This document shows positions 1 through 11,322 of a stretch of 64,000 nt of DNA, one piece after another (position 1 is the first letter of the stretch; each line of letters begins with the position of its first letter). A model generated the notes under the pieces. It worked only from the letters and a program-made list of their open reading frames with translations. It did no database searches and was not told the origin of the DNA. The position numbers and the translations under genes are program-made. Origin of the DNA: CBDFGT01 sp965247225 (GTDB taxonomy: Bacteria > Pseudomonadota > Alphaproteobacteria > Rhizobiales > Rhizobiaceae); assembly GCA_965247225.1 (NCBI GenBank), contig CBDFGT010000017.1:206952-270951 (forward strand). Reading direction: 5' to 3'.

Positions 1-243
1 AAGCCGAACTCGGCTCTCCGCAAGGTTGCCAAGATCCGTTTGACCAATGGCTTTGAAGTCATCGGTTACATTCCGGGTGAGGGCCACAACCTTCAGGAAC
101 ACTCTGTCGTGATGATCCGCGGTGGTCGTGTCAAGGATTTGCCGGGTGTGCGTTACCACATCATCCGCGGTGTTCTCGATACGCAGGGTGTCAAGAACCG
201 CAAGCAGCGCCGCTCCAAATATGGTGCAAAGCGTCCGAAGTAA
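1..243 (+). CDS. rpsL: 30S ribosomal protein S12, 5' end missing
   Basis: The reading frame is open from base 1 and ends at TAA 241-243. It gives the last 80 residues of S12, about residues 44-123 of the usual 123, beginning at the KPNSALRK segment next to the decoding centre. The [13 protein letters not shown] loop is present, with lysine at the position whose change gives streptomycin resistance, so the visible part looks drug sensitive. S12 sits at the A-site interface and controls decoding fidelity. It is first in the str operon and is followed by rpsG after 74 bases. The start codon lies outside the window. Confidence 0.97.
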
Positions 244-317
244 GATCGCATTCGAGCATCCGGCGCTATTTTTGGACGCGCCGGTCAGTGCAAATAAACA
301 GTTGAGAGACAATTGAT

Positions 318-788
318 ATGTCCCGTCGTCACAGTGCAGAAAAGCGTGAAATCAATCCGGATCCAAAGTTTGGTGATCTTGTTGTCACGAAGTTCATGAA
401 CGCAATCATGCTTCATGGCAAAAAGTCAGTTGCTGAAACTATTGTTTACGGTGCCTTTGATTCCGTTCAGGGCAAGTCGAAGCAGGAGCCGATCACCATT
501 TTCCATCAGGCTTTGGAAAATGTGGCGCCGCATGTTGAGGTGCGTTCACGCCGCGTGGGTGGTGCGACATACCAGGTTCCTGTTGATGTGCGCCCGGAGC
601 GCCGCCAGGCACTGGCCATTCGCTGGCTGATTGCCGCCGCCCGCAAGCGCAACGAAACAACAATGGTTGATCGTCTGTCGGGTGAGCTGATGGATGCTGC
701 AAACAACCGTGGTTCTGCCGTAAAGAAGCGTGAAGACACGCACAAGATGGCTGATGCCAACCGTGCATTCTCGCATTATCGCTGGTAA
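318..788 (+). CDS. rpsG: 30S ribosomal protein S7
   Basis: A 156-residue protein, the usual length of bacterial S7, starting MSRRHSAEKREINPDPKFGD and ending in the conserved AFSHYRW. S7 nucleates assembly of the 3' major domain of 16S rRNA and lines the E site. In E. coli it is also the translational repressor of the str operon; that role is not shown here. A GAGAG ribosome binding site lies 8-12 bases before the ATG. It is placed between rpsL and fusA, the standard str order, and shows no disruption. Confidence 0.98.
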   Translation: MSRRHSAEKREINPDPKFGDLVVTKFMNAIMLHGKKSVAETIVYGAFDSVQGKSKQEPITIFHQALENVAPHVEVRSRRVGGATYQVPVDVRPERRQALAIRWLIAAARKRNETTMVDRLSGELMDAANNRGSAVKKREDTHKMADANRAFSHYRW

Positions 789-818
789 TCAACGTTATTT
801 TTTAAAAAGGCAGTCACT

Positions 819-2918
<2,100 letters not shown>

Positions 2919-2990
2919 TCCGGTTACCCAAGTCTTTGCAAGTAAAACAGGAATTACCCGAAACCGGGTCAAGATAACGGAGAGCCGAAA

Positions 2991-4167
2991 ATGGCAAAAA
3001 GCAAGTTTGAGCGCAACAAGCCTCACGGTAAACATCGGCACGATTGGTCACGTTGACCATGGCAAGACGTCTTTGACGGCGGCCATCACCAAGTATTTTG
3101 GTGAATACCGCGCCTACGACCAGATTGATGCGGCTCCTGAGGAAAAGGCGCGCGGCATCACCATTTCGACAGCCCACGTTGAATATGAAACAGCCAACCG
3201 GCACTATGCCCACGTTGATTGCCCCGGTCACGCTGACTATGTGAAGAACATGATCACCGGTGCGGCCCAGATGGACGGCGCGATCCTGGTGTGCTCGGCG
3301 GCTGATGGCCCGATGCCGCAGACCCGCGAACACATTCTTCTGGCCCGCCAGGTTGGCGTTCCTGCCATCGTTGTGTTCCTGAACAAGGTTGACCAGGTTG
3401 ACGACGCCGAACTTCTGGAACTGGTTGAACTGGAAGTGCGTGAACTTCTGTCCTCGTATGATTTCCCGGGCGACGATATTCCGATTGTCAAGGGTTCCGC
3501 CCTTGCAGCGCTCGAAGACAGCGACAAGAAGATCGGTGAAGACGCAGTGCGTGAACTGATGGCGGCTGTTGATGCCTATATCCCGACACCGGAGCGTCCG
3601 ATCGACCAGCCATTCTTGATGCCGATCGAAGACGTGTTCTCGATCTCCGGCCGTGGTACGGTTGTGACCGGTCGCGTGGAGCGCGGTATCGTCAAGGTGG
3701 GCGAGGAAGTGGAAATCGTTGGTATCACGGCGACAACAAAGTCGACCTGCACCGGCGTTGAAATGTTCCGCAAGCTGCTCGATCAGGGCCAGGCCGGCGA
3801 CAATATCGGTGCGCTCCTGCGCGGCGTGACCCGTGACGGCGTGCAGCGCGGCCAGATTCTCTGCAAGCCCGGTTCTGTGAAGCCACACAAGAAGTTCATG
3901 GCGGAAGCCTACATCCTGACGAAGGAAGAAGGCGGCCGTCATACACCGTTCTTCACGAACTACCGTCCGCAGTTCTACTTCCGCACGACGGATGTGACCG
4001 GTATTGTTTCGCTGCCGGAAGGCACGGAAATGGTGATGCCCGGCGACAACGTCACCGTTGCTGTTGAGCTGATCGTGCCGATCGCGATGGAAGAAAAGCT
4101 GCGGTTTGCGATCCGCGAAGGTGGCCGCACCGTCGGTGCCGGTATCGTGGCGAGCATCGTTGAGTAA
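2991..4167 (+). CDS. tuf: Elongation factor Tu (one-base frameshift near the start)
   Basis: EF-Tu delivers aminoacyl-tRNA to the ribosome. The start MAKSKFERNKPH is at 2991, but the frame breaks near 3027-3028, where CACGGTAAAC should read CACGTAAAC. After removing one G the protein runs on as VNIGTIGHVDHGKTSLTAA to a stop at 4167 and is 391 residues, the standard rhizobial length. G1 (GHVDHGKT), G3 (DCPGHADY) and G4 (NKVD) are all visible. The remaining 1,130 bases are clean and the gene is essential in kind, so the extra G is most simply a sequence error. Rhizobia commonly carry a second tuf elsewhere, which would make a true break survivable. Confidence 0.93.
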
Positions 4168-4373
4168 CAGCAATGACTGCCACGACACCGAAAGCTGCCG
4201 GCGGGACAAAACCATGGGCGGTGCCGGTGTCAGGGCGGCCATCGTTGAGGAATTGAACGGGCAGGGCCGTTCGGGGTAGACAGAAATGTTCTCCCGGACG
4301 GCCTCGCCGGAATTGAAGTTCAGAGTGCAGGTCAGATGATGTGCACAAAGTAACATGAGCAAGGACAAGTCGA

Positions 4374-4682
4374 ATGACCGGCCAGAATATCCGCATCCGA
4401 TTGAAGGCGTTTGATCACCGTATTCTCGATGCATCGACCCGTGAAATCGTGTCGACAGCAAAGCGTACAGGTGCAAGCGTTCGCGGGCCCGTGCCTCTTC
4501 CGACCCGTATCGAAAAGTTCACGGTCAACCGGTCTCCGCACGTTGACAAGAAGAGCCGTGAACAGTTTGAGATGCGCACCCATAAGCGTCTTCTCGATAT
4601 CGTTGATCCAACACCGCAAACTGTAGACGCGCTGATGAAGCTCGATCTGGCAGCCGGTGTTGACGTGGAAATCAAACTTTAA
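4374..4682 (+). CDS. rpsJ: 30S ribosomal protein S10
   Basis: A 102-residue S10, full length, starting MTGQNIRIRLKAFDHRILD and containing the RGPVPLPTRIEKFTVNRSPH segment of the extended loop. S10 is in the small-subunit head and also acts as NusE, partner of NusB in antitermination. It opens the S10 operon. The 206 bases separating it from tuf contain no gene and could hold an S10 promoter, but no clear -35/-10 pair was found. A SD-like AAGGAC precedes the ATG. Confidence 0.97.
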   Translation: MTGQNIRIRLKAFDHRILDASTREIVSTAKRTGASVRGPVPLPTRIEKFTVNRSPHVDKKSREQFEMRTHKRLLDIVDPTPQTVDALMKLDLAAGVDVEIKL

Positions 4683-4746
4683 GGCCTGCTGGTTTTTAAG
4701 TTGAAGGCAAGTGCTCCCGTGAGGGAACTCTAAAAGGATTGAACCA

Positions 4747-5443
4747 ATGCGTTCAGGTGTGATTGCACAGAAAGTGGGAATGACACGCGTCTACAATGAC
4801 GCGGGTGAGCATATCCCGGTAACAGTATTGCGGATGGAAAACTGCCAGGTGGTAGCCCAGCGCACAGATGAATCGAACGGTTACACGGCGGTACAGCTGG
4901 GTGCAGGCCTTTCGAAGGTAAAGAACACGACCAAGGCACTGCGCGGGCACTTTGCTGCCGCAAGCGTGGAGCCAAAGGCAAAAGTTGTTGAGTTCCGCGT
5001 AACGGCTGACAACCTTATCGATGTCGGGGCTGAACTGACGGCAAGTCACTTCGTGACCGGCCAGCTGGTGGACGTGACCGGGACATCGCAGGGCAAGGGT
5101 TTTGCCGGTGCGATGAAGCGCCACAACTTCGGCGGTCTGCGTGCAACGCACGGCGTTTCCGTATCACACCGTTCACATGGTTCAACGGGTTCCAACCAGG
5201 ATCCGGGCCGTGTCTGGAAGGGTAAGCGCATGGCTGGCCACATGGGTCAGACACGCATTACCACACAGAACCTGGAGGTTGTCTCCACTGATGAAAACCG
5301 TGGTCTGATCCTTGTAAAGGGGGCAGTACCGGGGTTCCAAGGGATCGTGGATTGTTGTCCGTGACGCCATCAAGTCAGGCACTCCAGCCGACGCACCGCT
5401 TCCTGCCGGTGTTCGTGCAGCATCGAACCAGGGAGCAGAATGA
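4747..5443 (+). CDS. rplC: 50S ribosomal protein L3 (one-base frameshift)
   Basis: L3 starts MRSGVIAQKVGMTRVYNDAG after AAAAGGATTGAACC. The frame holds to residue about 197 (LILVKGAVPG), then breaks near 5334-5337, where ACCGGGGTTCC has one G too many. Removing it restores GSKGSWIVVRDAIKSG and a stop at 5441-5443, giving 231 residues. The stop overlaps the rplD start (ATGA), as expected for coupled genes, which supports the corrected reading. The SNQDPGR loop near the peptidyl transferase centre, with the glutamine that is methylated in E. coli, is present. Read literally the gene would lose about 30 C-terminal residues. Confidence 0.94.
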
Positions 5444-6063
5444 TGGATTTCAACGTCACCACTCTCGAGGGAAAAGAAGCCGGCAGCGTTTCGCTGTCCG
5501 ATGCGATTTTCGGCCTTGAACCCCGCGAAGATATTATCGCCCGTATGGTGCGCTACCAGTTGGCAAAGCGCCAGGCTGGTACACACAAGACAAAGACCCG
5601 TGCAGAAGTTTCGCGCACCGGTGCCAAGATGTACAAGCAGAAGGGAACAGGCCGCGCCCGTCACCATTCCGCCCGTGCACCGCAGTTCCGCGGCGGTGGC
5701 AAGGCCCATGGTCCGGTTGTTCGCAGCCACGCCATCGATCTTCCAAAGAAGGTTCGTGCCCTGGCCCTGAAACATGCCCTTTCTGCAAAATTCCGCGACG
5801 AAAGCCTGATTATCGTTGATAGCCTGGTGGCTGCGGAAGCAAAGACAAAGGTGCTGACAGGCACTCTGGCCAATCTTGGCCTGACAAATGCCCTGTTCAT
5901 CGGCGGTGCCGAGCTCGATAGCAATTTCAAGCTGGCCGCGCAAAACATTCCACACATCGATGTTCTGCCGGTGCAGGGCATCAATGTGTATGACATTCTG
6001 CGTCGCGGCAAGCTCGTGCTTTCCAAGGCTGCAGTAGAAGCACTTGAGGAGCGGTTCAAATGA
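5440..6063 (+). CDS. rplD: 50S ribosomal protein L4
   Basis: A 207-residue L4 with the long tunnel loop (KMYKQKGTGRARHHSARAPQF, then FRGGGKAHGP). L4 lines the nascent peptide tunnel and in gammaproteobacteria also represses the S10 operon. Two adjacent ATG codons (5440 and 5443) are possible; the second sits 7 bases from GGAG (5432-5435) and gives the more usual MDF start, so the protein may be 206 residues. It overlaps rplC by four bases and rplW by four bases, indicating translational coupling. The frame is intact. Confidence 0.96.
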   Translation: MMDFNVTTLEGKEAGSVSLSDAIFGLEPREDIIARMVRYQLAKRQAGTHKTKTRAEVSRTGAKMYKQKGTGRARHHSARAPQFRGGGKAHGPVVRSHAIDLPKKVRALALKHALSAKFRDESLIIVDSLVAAEAKTKVLTGTLANLGLTNALFIGGAELDSNFKLAAQNIPHIDVLPVQGINVYDILRRGKLVLSKAAVEALEERFK

Positions 6064-6353
6064 TAGATCTTCGCCACTATGATGTGATCAGATCACCTTC
6101 GATCACAGAAAAGTCGACGCTGCTGTCTGAGCAGAACCAGGTCGTTTTTAACGTCGCCAGAGACGCTACAAAGCCTGCCATAAAGGCAGCCGTGGAAGCG
6201 CTTTTTGGTGTGAAGGTCAAGGCTGTGAACACGCTGCTCCGCAAGGGCAAGACAAGGCGTTTTCGTGGTATCGCTGGTCGTCAGAAGGACGTCAAGAAGG
6301 CAATCGTCACACTCGTTGACGGTCAGTCGATTGATGTTTCTACAGGACTCTGA
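6060..6353 (+). CDS. rplW: 50S ribosomal protein L23
   Basis: A 97-residue L23, starting MIDLRHYDVIRSPSITEKST, with the conserved NTLLRKGKTRRFRG segment. L23 sits at the tunnel exit and is the docking site for trigger factor and SRP. Its ATG overlaps the rplD stop (ATGA), so translation is probably coupled. Length and sequence are typical of rhizobial L23 and there is no disruption. Confidence 0.97.
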   Translation: MIDLRHYDVIRSPSITEKSTLLSEQNQVVFNVARDATKPAIKAAVEALFGVKVKAVNTLLRKGKTRRFRGIAGRQKDVKKAIVTLVDGQSIDVSTGL

Positions 6354-6406
6354 GTTTTAGCCCGGTTTAGCAAAGGGCGGGCAGAGGCCCAAAAGGGAAC
6401 AAGAAA

Positions 6407-7244
6407 ATGGCATTGAAAAGTTTCAATCCGACAACCCCGAGCCAGCGTCAGCTGGTCATTGTCGACCGGTCCGGCCTGCACAAGGGCAAACCGGTCAAGG
6501 CACTGACAGAAGGTCTGAGCTCTAAGGGCGGTCGTAACAACACAGGTCGCATCACAGTCCGTTACCAGGGCGGTGGTCACAAGCGTACCTATCGTCTCGT
6601 GGACTTCAAGCGTCGCAAGTTCGATATTGAAGGCACAGTCGCACGTCTGGAATACGATCCGAAACCGCACGGCCTTCATCGCGCTGATCGACTACACGGA
6701 TGGTACACAGGCATATATCATTGCGCCTCAGCGTCTGGCAGCCGGTGACAAGGTCATCGCGTCTGACAAGGCTGTTGACGTGAAGCCGGGCAACACGATG
6801 CCCCTGCAGTACATCCCTGTCGGCTCCATCATCCACAATGTGGAAATGAAGCCGGGCAAGGGCGGGCAGATGGCCCGTTCGGCCGGTACGTATGTCCAGC
6901 TGGTGGGTCGCGATACAGGCATGGCGATCCTTCGCCTGAATTCGGGTGAACAGCGCCTCGTGCATGGCTCCTGCCTTGCAACGATCGGTGCCGTATCCAA
7001 CCCGGACCATGGCAATATCAATGACGGCAAGGCAGGGCGTTCTGTATGGCGCGGCAAGCGTCCGCATGTTCGCGGCGTTGTCATGAACCCGGTTGACCAT
7101 CCACACGGTGGTGGTGAAGGCCGTACCTCGGGTGGTCGTCACCCGGTTACCCCCTGGGGCAAGCCTACAAAGGGCAAGCGTACGCGCAATAACAAGTCAA
7201 CCGACAAGTTCATCATGCGCTCACGTCATCAGCGCAAGAAGTAA
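6407..7244 (+). CDS. rplB: 50S ribosomal protein L2 (one-base frameshift)
   Basis: L2 starts MALKSFNPTTPSQRQLVIVD at 6407 behind GGGAAC. The frame is lost near 6661-6664 (CCGAAACCGC has one extra A). Without it the chain continues EYDPNRTAFIALIDYTDGTQ to TAA at 7244, 278 residues, the expected size. The C-terminal PVDHPHGGGEGR motif is intact; its first histidine matches the one needed for peptidyl transfer. L2 bridges 23S domains and the subunit interface. The single-base slip in such a conserved essential gene points to a sequence error. Confidence 0.94.
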
Positions 7245-7259
7245 GAGAGGAAGTCTCAA

Positions 7260-7538
7260 GTGGCTCGTTCAGTATGGAAAGGTCCGTTTGTTGACGGCTA
7301 TCTTCTCAAGAAAGCAGAGAAGGTTCGTGAAGGCGGCCGTAGCGAAGTGATCAAGATGTGGAGCCGTCGCTCCACCATTCTTCCGCAGTTCGTCGGTCTC
7401 ACCTTCGGCGTCTACAACGGTAGCAAGCATATCCCGGTTAATGTGTCTGAAGACATGGTTGGCCACAAGTTCGGTGAATTCTCTCCGACCCGGACCTATT
7501 ATGGTCATGGTGCGGACAAGAAGGCGAAGAGGAAGTAA
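7260..7538 (+). CDS. rpsS: 30S ribosomal protein S19
   Basis: A 92-residue S19 (MARSVWKGPFVDGYLLKKAE to a basic KKAKRK tail). The start is GTG at 7260; GAGAGGAAG at 7246-7254 is well placed, and no ATG would keep the conserved N-terminus. S19 forms a complex with S13 in the 30S head. It lies 15 bases after rplB and two bases before rplV. No anomaly. Confidence 0.97.
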   Translation: MARSVWKGPFVDGYLLKKAEKVREGGRSEVIKMWSRRSTILPQFVGLTFGVYNGSKHIPVNVSEDMVGHKFGEFSPTRTYYGHGADKKAKRK

Positions 7539-7540
7539 CA

Positions 7541-7932
7541 ATGGGCAAGGCAAAAGCCGAACGCCGGTTGGCGGATAACGAAGCGCAGGCAATCGCGCGC
7601 ACCATCCGTGTCAGCCCACAGAAGCTCAACCTGGTTGCAGCGATGATTCGCGGCAAAAAGGTTGGGACCGGGCGCTCGCTGAACTGGAATTTTCTCGCAA
7701 GCGTATTGCGGGCACCGTGAGAAAGACGCTGGAATCGGCAATCGCCAACGCAGAAAACAACCATGACCTGGATGTTGATGCCTTGATTGTTGCAGAAGCC
7801 TATGTCGGCAAGTCTATCGTCATGAAGCGTTTTCATGCACGTGGCCGCGGCCGCGCATCGCGTATCGAAAAGCCATTCTCGCACTTGACGATTGTTGTTC
7901 GTGAAGTTGAGACCAAAGTGGAGGCCGCATAA
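7541..7932 (+). CDS. rplV: 50S ribosomal protein L22 (two-base insertion)
   Basis: L22 starts MGKAKAERRLADNEAQAIAR at 7541. After IRGKKV the frame fails because GTTGGGACCGG carries two extra G near 7664-7667; the corrected text reads VDRALAELEFSRKRIAGT and runs to TAA at 7930-7932, 129 residues. L22 is the third protein lining the exit tunnel, and its beta-hairpin near residue 90 is the site of macrolide resistance changes. The stop overlaps the rpsC ATG by one base (TAATG). Read literally the protein would be nonsense after residue 42. Confidence 0.93.
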
Positions 7933-8645
7933 TGGGTCAGAAGATTAATCCGGTCGGTTTTCGCCTCGGCATCAACCGTACATGGGACAGCCGCTGGTTC
8001 GCCGACAATGCCGAATACGGCCAGCTGTTGCACGAAGACCTGAAGATCCGTGCCTTCATTATGGAAGAGCTGAAACAGGCTGGTATTGCAAAGGTGATCA
8101 TCGAGCGCCCGCACAAGAAGTGCCGCGTAACGATCCACTCCGCGCGGCCTGGCCTGATCATTGGCAAGAAGGGTGCAGACATCGAGAAGCTTCGCAAGAA
8201 GATCTCCGAGATGACGAGCTCTGAAACGCATCTCAACATTGTTGAGTTGCGCAAGCCTGAAGTGGATTCGACCCTCGTTGCACAGGGTATTGCCCAGCAG
8301 CTGGAACGCCGTATCGCATTTCGTCGTGCCATGAAGCGGGCGGTTCAGTCTGCGATGCGTCTGGGTGCGGAAGGCATCAAGATCACATGCGCCGGTCGTC
8401 TTGGCGGCGCTGAAATCGCACGTACAGAATGGTATCGTGAAGGCCGCGTGCCTTTGCACACGCTGCGTGCAGACATTGACTACGGTGTGGCTGAAGCGTC
8501 AACCGCTTTCGGTATTTGCGGCATCAAGGTGTGGATCTTCAAGGGCGAAATCCTTGAGCACGATCCTATGGCCTCTGAGCGCCGTGCAGCTGAGAGTGAT
8601 GCCCAGGGCAGCGCATCCAACAATCGCCGCCGTGACAACGCTTGA
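7932..8645 (+). CDS. rpsC: 30S ribosomal protein S3
   Basis: A 237-residue S3. The N-terminal KH domain shows GLIIGKKGADIEKLRKKI at about residues 77-94, and the C-terminal domain contains the conserved GRLGGAEIARTEWYREGRVP stretch. S3 is at the mRNA entry pore and takes part in mRNA unwinding. It is coupled to rplV by TAATG and is followed by rplP after 33 bases. The frame is clean and the length is usual for rhizobia. Confidence 0.97.
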   Translation: MGQKINPVGFRLGINRTWDSRWFADNAEYGQLLHEDLKIRAFIMEELKQAGIAKVIIERPHKKCRVTIHSARPGLIIGKKGADIEKLRKKISEMTSSETHLNIVELRKPEVDSTLVAQGIAQQLERRIAFRRAMKRAVQSAMRLGAEGIKITCAGRLGGAEIARTEWYREGRVPLHTLRADIDYGVAEASTAFGICGIKVWIFKGEILEHDPMASERRAAESDAQGSASNNRRRDNA

Positions 8646-8678
8646 TAAGGCGTAGCAGCCAGTTCGGAGAATAGACAA

Positions 8679-9092
8679 ATGTTGCAACCAAAGCGTACAA
8701 AGTATCGCAAGCAGTTCAAAGGCCGCATCAAGGGTGTGGCCAAGGGCGGCTCCGATCTTGCATTCGGCGAATTCGGCCTGAAGGCCCAGGAACCGGATCG
8801 TGTGAATGCCCGCCAGATTGAAGCGGCCCGTCGCGCCATTACCCGCGCCATGAAGCGTGCAGGTCGTGTGTGGATCCGTGTGTTCCCGGATGTTCCGGTA
8901 ACAAAAAAGCCAACAGAAGTGCGTATGGGTAAAGGCAAGGGTTCTGTTGAATTCTGGGCCTGCAAGGTCAAGCCCGGCCGTATCATGTTCGAGATCGACG
9001 GCGTTTCCGAGGAGCTGGCCCGTGAGGCTCTGACCCTTGGTGCCGCAAAGCTCTCTGTCAAGACTCGCTTCATTCAGCGCATTGCAGAGTAA
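8679..9092 (+). CDS. rplP: 50S ribosomal protein L16
   Basis: A 137-residue L16 starting MLQPKRTKYRKQFKGRIKG, with the conserved RMGKGKGSVEFWACKVKPGR loop that reaches towards the A-site tRNA. L16 organises the A site and helps late 50S assembly. GGAGAAT lies about 7 bases before the ATG. It is intact and in the standard S10-operon position between rpsC and rpmC. Confidence 0.97.
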   Translation: MLQPKRTKYRKQFKGRIKGVAKGGSDLAFGEFGLKAQEPDRVNARQIEAARRAITRAMKRAGRVWIRVFPDVPVTKKPTEVRMGKGKGSVEFWACKVKPGRIMFEIDGVSEELAREALTLGAAKLSVKTRFIQRIAE

Positions 9093-9104
9093 GGAGAGAC
9101 CCTG

Positions 9105-9305
9105 ATGAAAGCCAATGATGTTCGCGTGCTGAGCGCCGATCAACTCAACGACGAGCTTGCCAGGCTGAAGAAAGAGCAGTTCAACCTGCGCTTCCAGAAG
9201 GCGACTGGCCAGCTCGAAAAATCTTCGCGTGTACAGGAAGTCCGTCGTGACATCGCACGCATCAAAACAATTGCCCGCCAAAAGGCGGCTGAAGCCAAAG
9301 CCTGA
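9105..9305 (+). CDS. rpmC: 50S ribosomal protein L29
   Basis: A 66-residue L29, two long helices in prediction (SADQLNDELARLKKEQFNLR). It sits beside L23 near the tunnel exit. AAGGAGAG precedes the ATG by six bases. Length, position between rplP and rpsQ, and sequence agree; no anomaly. Confidence 0.96.
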   Translation: MKANDVRVLSADQLNDELARLKKEQFNLRFQKATGQLEKSSRVQEVRRDIARIKTIARQKAAEAKA

Positions 9306-9318
9306 AGGACAGTAAATC

Positions 9319-9552
9319 ATGCCTAAACGCATTCTGCAGGGCACCGTCGTCAGCGACAAGAACGAGAAAACCGTTGTTGTTCGCGTCGAGCGCCGTTTTG
9401 CCCACCCGCTTCTTCAAAAGACGGTTCGCCGTTCCAAGAAGTACAAGGCGCATGACGAAACGAACCAGTATAAGGTCGGCGACGTTGTTTCTATCCAGGA
9501 ATGCGCACCGATTTCAAAGGATAAATGCTGGACGGTGATTTCTGCCCAGTGA
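9319..9552 (+). CDS. rpsQ: 30S ribosomal protein S17
   Basis: A 77-residue S17 of the OB-fold type (MPKRILQGTVVSDKNEKTVV, then VRVERRFAHPLLQKTVRRSK). It is a primary 16S rRNA binder in the 5' domain. It ends the S10 gene set; the next gene, rplN, starts 176 bases later, the usual S10/spc boundary. GAAGGAC lies 12 bases upstream of the ATG. Confidence 0.96.
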   Translation: MPKRILQGTVVSDKNEKTVVVRVERRFAHPLLQKTVRRSKKYKAHDETNQYKVGDVVSIQECAPISKDKCWTVISAQ

Positions 9553-9728
9553 TTATTGCTGTATGGATGCTTTCAGACCTTGCATAGGCTGAAAATATCT
9601 GTATGAAGCACGGACTTGAAGGGCAGGGGACGCTCAATTCGTTGGGCGTCCTTTGCTCATATAATTCAATAAGCCAATCCAGGGGGCAAAGCCCAACCAG
9701 TTTGGTAACAATAAGAAGGCGACCTGAC

Positions 9729-10097
9729 ATGATTCAGATGCAAACTAACCTCGACGTGGCGGATAATTCCGGCGCACGTCGTGTCATGTGCATCAAGGTG
9801 CTGGGCGGTTCGAAGCGTAAATATGCTTCCATTGGCGACATTATTGTAGTGTCGATCAAGGAAGCCATTCCGCGCGGCCGCGTCAAAAAAGGCGATGTAA
9901 TGAAGGCGGTTGTAGTGCGTACGGCCAAGGACATTCGTCGTGCAGACGGCAGCGTTATCCGTTTTGATAACAATGCGGCTGTTCTCATCGACAACAAGAA
10001 AGAGCCTATCGGCACACGTATCTTCGGACCGGTTCCGCGCGAACTTCGCGCCAAGAACCACATGAAGATCATCTCGCTGGCTCCAGAAGTATTGTAA
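9729..10097 (+). CDS. rplN: 50S ribosomal protein L14
   Basis: A 122-residue L14, the usual length, starting MIQMQTNLDVADNSGARRVM. The frame is open upstream to 9603, but ATG 9729 is chosen because it gives the conserved N-terminus and has AAGGCGACC just upstream. L14 is at the subunit interface and forms bridge B8; RsfS binds it to silence 50S subunits. It opens the spc gene set. The 176 bases before it hold no gene and may contain the spc promoter. Confidence 0.97.
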   Translation: MIQMQTNLDVADNSGARRVMCIKVLGGSKRKYASIGDIIVVSIKEAIPRGRVKKGDVMKAVVVRTAKDIRRADGSVIRFDNNAAVLIDNKKEPIGTRIFGPVPRELRAKNHMKIISLAPEVL

Positions 10098-10109
10098 GGG
10101 GCGCAAGCG

Positions 10110-10421
10110 ATGCAAAAAATTCGTAAAGGCGACAAGGTTGTCGTATTGACCGGTAAGGACAAGGGTCGTACCGGCGAAGTCATTCAGGTAATGCCGAAGG
10201 AAGACCGCGCGGTTGTTCGCGGCGTGAATCTCGTAAAGCGCCACCAGCGCCAGACGCAGACTCAGGAAGCCGGCATTATCAACAAGGAAGCCCCGCTTCA
10301 TTTGTCGAACATTGCCATTGCCGATCCAAAGGACGGCAAGCCAACGCGCGTTGGCTTCAGGATGGAAGGTGACAAGAAGGTTCGCGTGGCAAAGCGCTCG
10401 GGAGTAACGATCGATGGCTGA
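10110..10421 (+). CDS. rplX: 50S ribosomal protein L24
   Basis: A 103-residue L24 with an N-terminal KOW motif (GDKVVVLTGKDKGRTGEVIQ). L24 is an assembly initiator protein of the 50S subunit. Its end overlaps the start of rplE by eight bases (10414-10421), suggesting coupled translation. The frame is intact. Confidence 0.97.
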   Translation: MQKIRKGDKVVVLTGKDKGRTGEVIQVMPKEDRAVVRGVNLVKRHQRQTQTQEAGIINKEAPLHLSNIAIADPKDGKPTRVGFRMEGDKKVRVAKRSGVTIDG

Positions 10422-10971
10422 GGCAAAATACGAGCCACGGCTCAAGAAAGAATATGAAGACCGCATTCGCAAGGTGATGCAGGAACAGTTTTCCTATTCC
10501 AACGTCATGCAGATCCCGCGTCTCGACAAGATCGTGATCAACATGGGTGTTGGCGAAGCAACAGCGGATTCGAAGAAGCCGGCGATTGCCGCAGCCGATC
10601 TCGCAGCGATTGCCGGTCAGAAGCCTGTTGTAACCCGTGCCCGCAATTCCATTGCCGGCTTCAAGGTTCGCGAAAATATGCCAATTGGTGCCAAGGTTAC
10701 GCTCCGTGGTGCCCGCATGTATGAATTTCTGGACCGTCTCGTGAATATTGCGCTGCCGCGCGTTCGCGACTTTCGCGGCCTGAATCCTAAAAGCTTTGAC
10801 GGCCGTGGCAATTTCGCCATGGGCATCAAGGAGCACATTGTGTTCCCTGAAATCAACTATGACAAGGTTGATCAGATGTGGGGCATGGACGTCATCGTTT
10901 GCACGACGGCTACTTCGGACGACGAAGCACGGGCTCTCCTGAAAGAGTTCAACTTCCCGTTCCGCACGTAA
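10414..10971 (+). CDS. rplE: 50S ribosomal protein L5
   Basis: A 185-residue L5, part of the 5S rRNA particle in the central protuberance, where it contacts P-site tRNA. Conserved segments include IPRLDKIVINMGVGEA and GFKVRENMPIGAKVTLRG. It overlaps rplX by eight bases and precedes rpsN by 33 bases. Length and sequence are typical for rhizobia. Confidence 0.97.
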   Translation: MAEAKYEPRLKKEYEDRIRKVMQEQFSYSNVMQIPRLDKIVINMGVGEATADSKKPAIAAADLAAIAGQKPVVTRARNSIAGFKVRENMPIGAKVTLRGARMYEFLDRLVNIALPRVRDFRGLNPKSFDGRGNFAMGIKEHIVFPEINYDKVDQMWGMDVIVCTTATSDDEARALLKEFNFPFRT

Positions 10972-11004
10972 TCGTAACGACAAGCGTAAAGAAGGAAAAC
11001 GACT

Positions 11005-11310
11005 ATGGCGAAAACGAGCGCAGTTGAAAAGAACAAGCGCCGCCGGAAGCTGGTTTCGCAGGAAGCACCAAAGCGTGCGTCCCTCAAGGCGATAATCCAG
11101 GACAAGACGCTCCCGATCGAGGAGCGTTTCAAGGCAACACTGAAGCTGGCATCCCTGCCACGCGACGGTTCAAAGACCCGTGTGCGCAACCGTTGCGAAG
11201 TCACCGGTCGTCCTCGTGCATATTACCGCAAACTGCGCATGTCGCGTATCGCGTTGCGTGATCTCGGCAATTTCGGCAAGGTGCCGGGTATTGTCAAGTC
11301 GAGCTGGTAA
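11005..11310 (+). CDS. rpsN: 30S ribosomal protein S14 (zinc-independent form)
   Basis: A 101-residue S14. It has the long form of the family and lacks the CxxC...CxxC zinc ribbon; the only cysteine is in RCEVTGRPRAYYRKL. S14 belongs to the 30S head near S3 and S10. AAGGAAAAC lies just before the ATG at 11005. Intact and in the standard spc order. Confidence 0.97.
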   Translation: MAKTSAVEKNKRRRKLVSQEAPKRASLKAIIQDKTLPIEERFKATLKLASLPRDGSKTRVRNRCEVTGRPRAYYRKLRMSRIALRDLGNFGKVPGIVKSSW

Positions 11311-11322
11311 GGAGACGGGCAA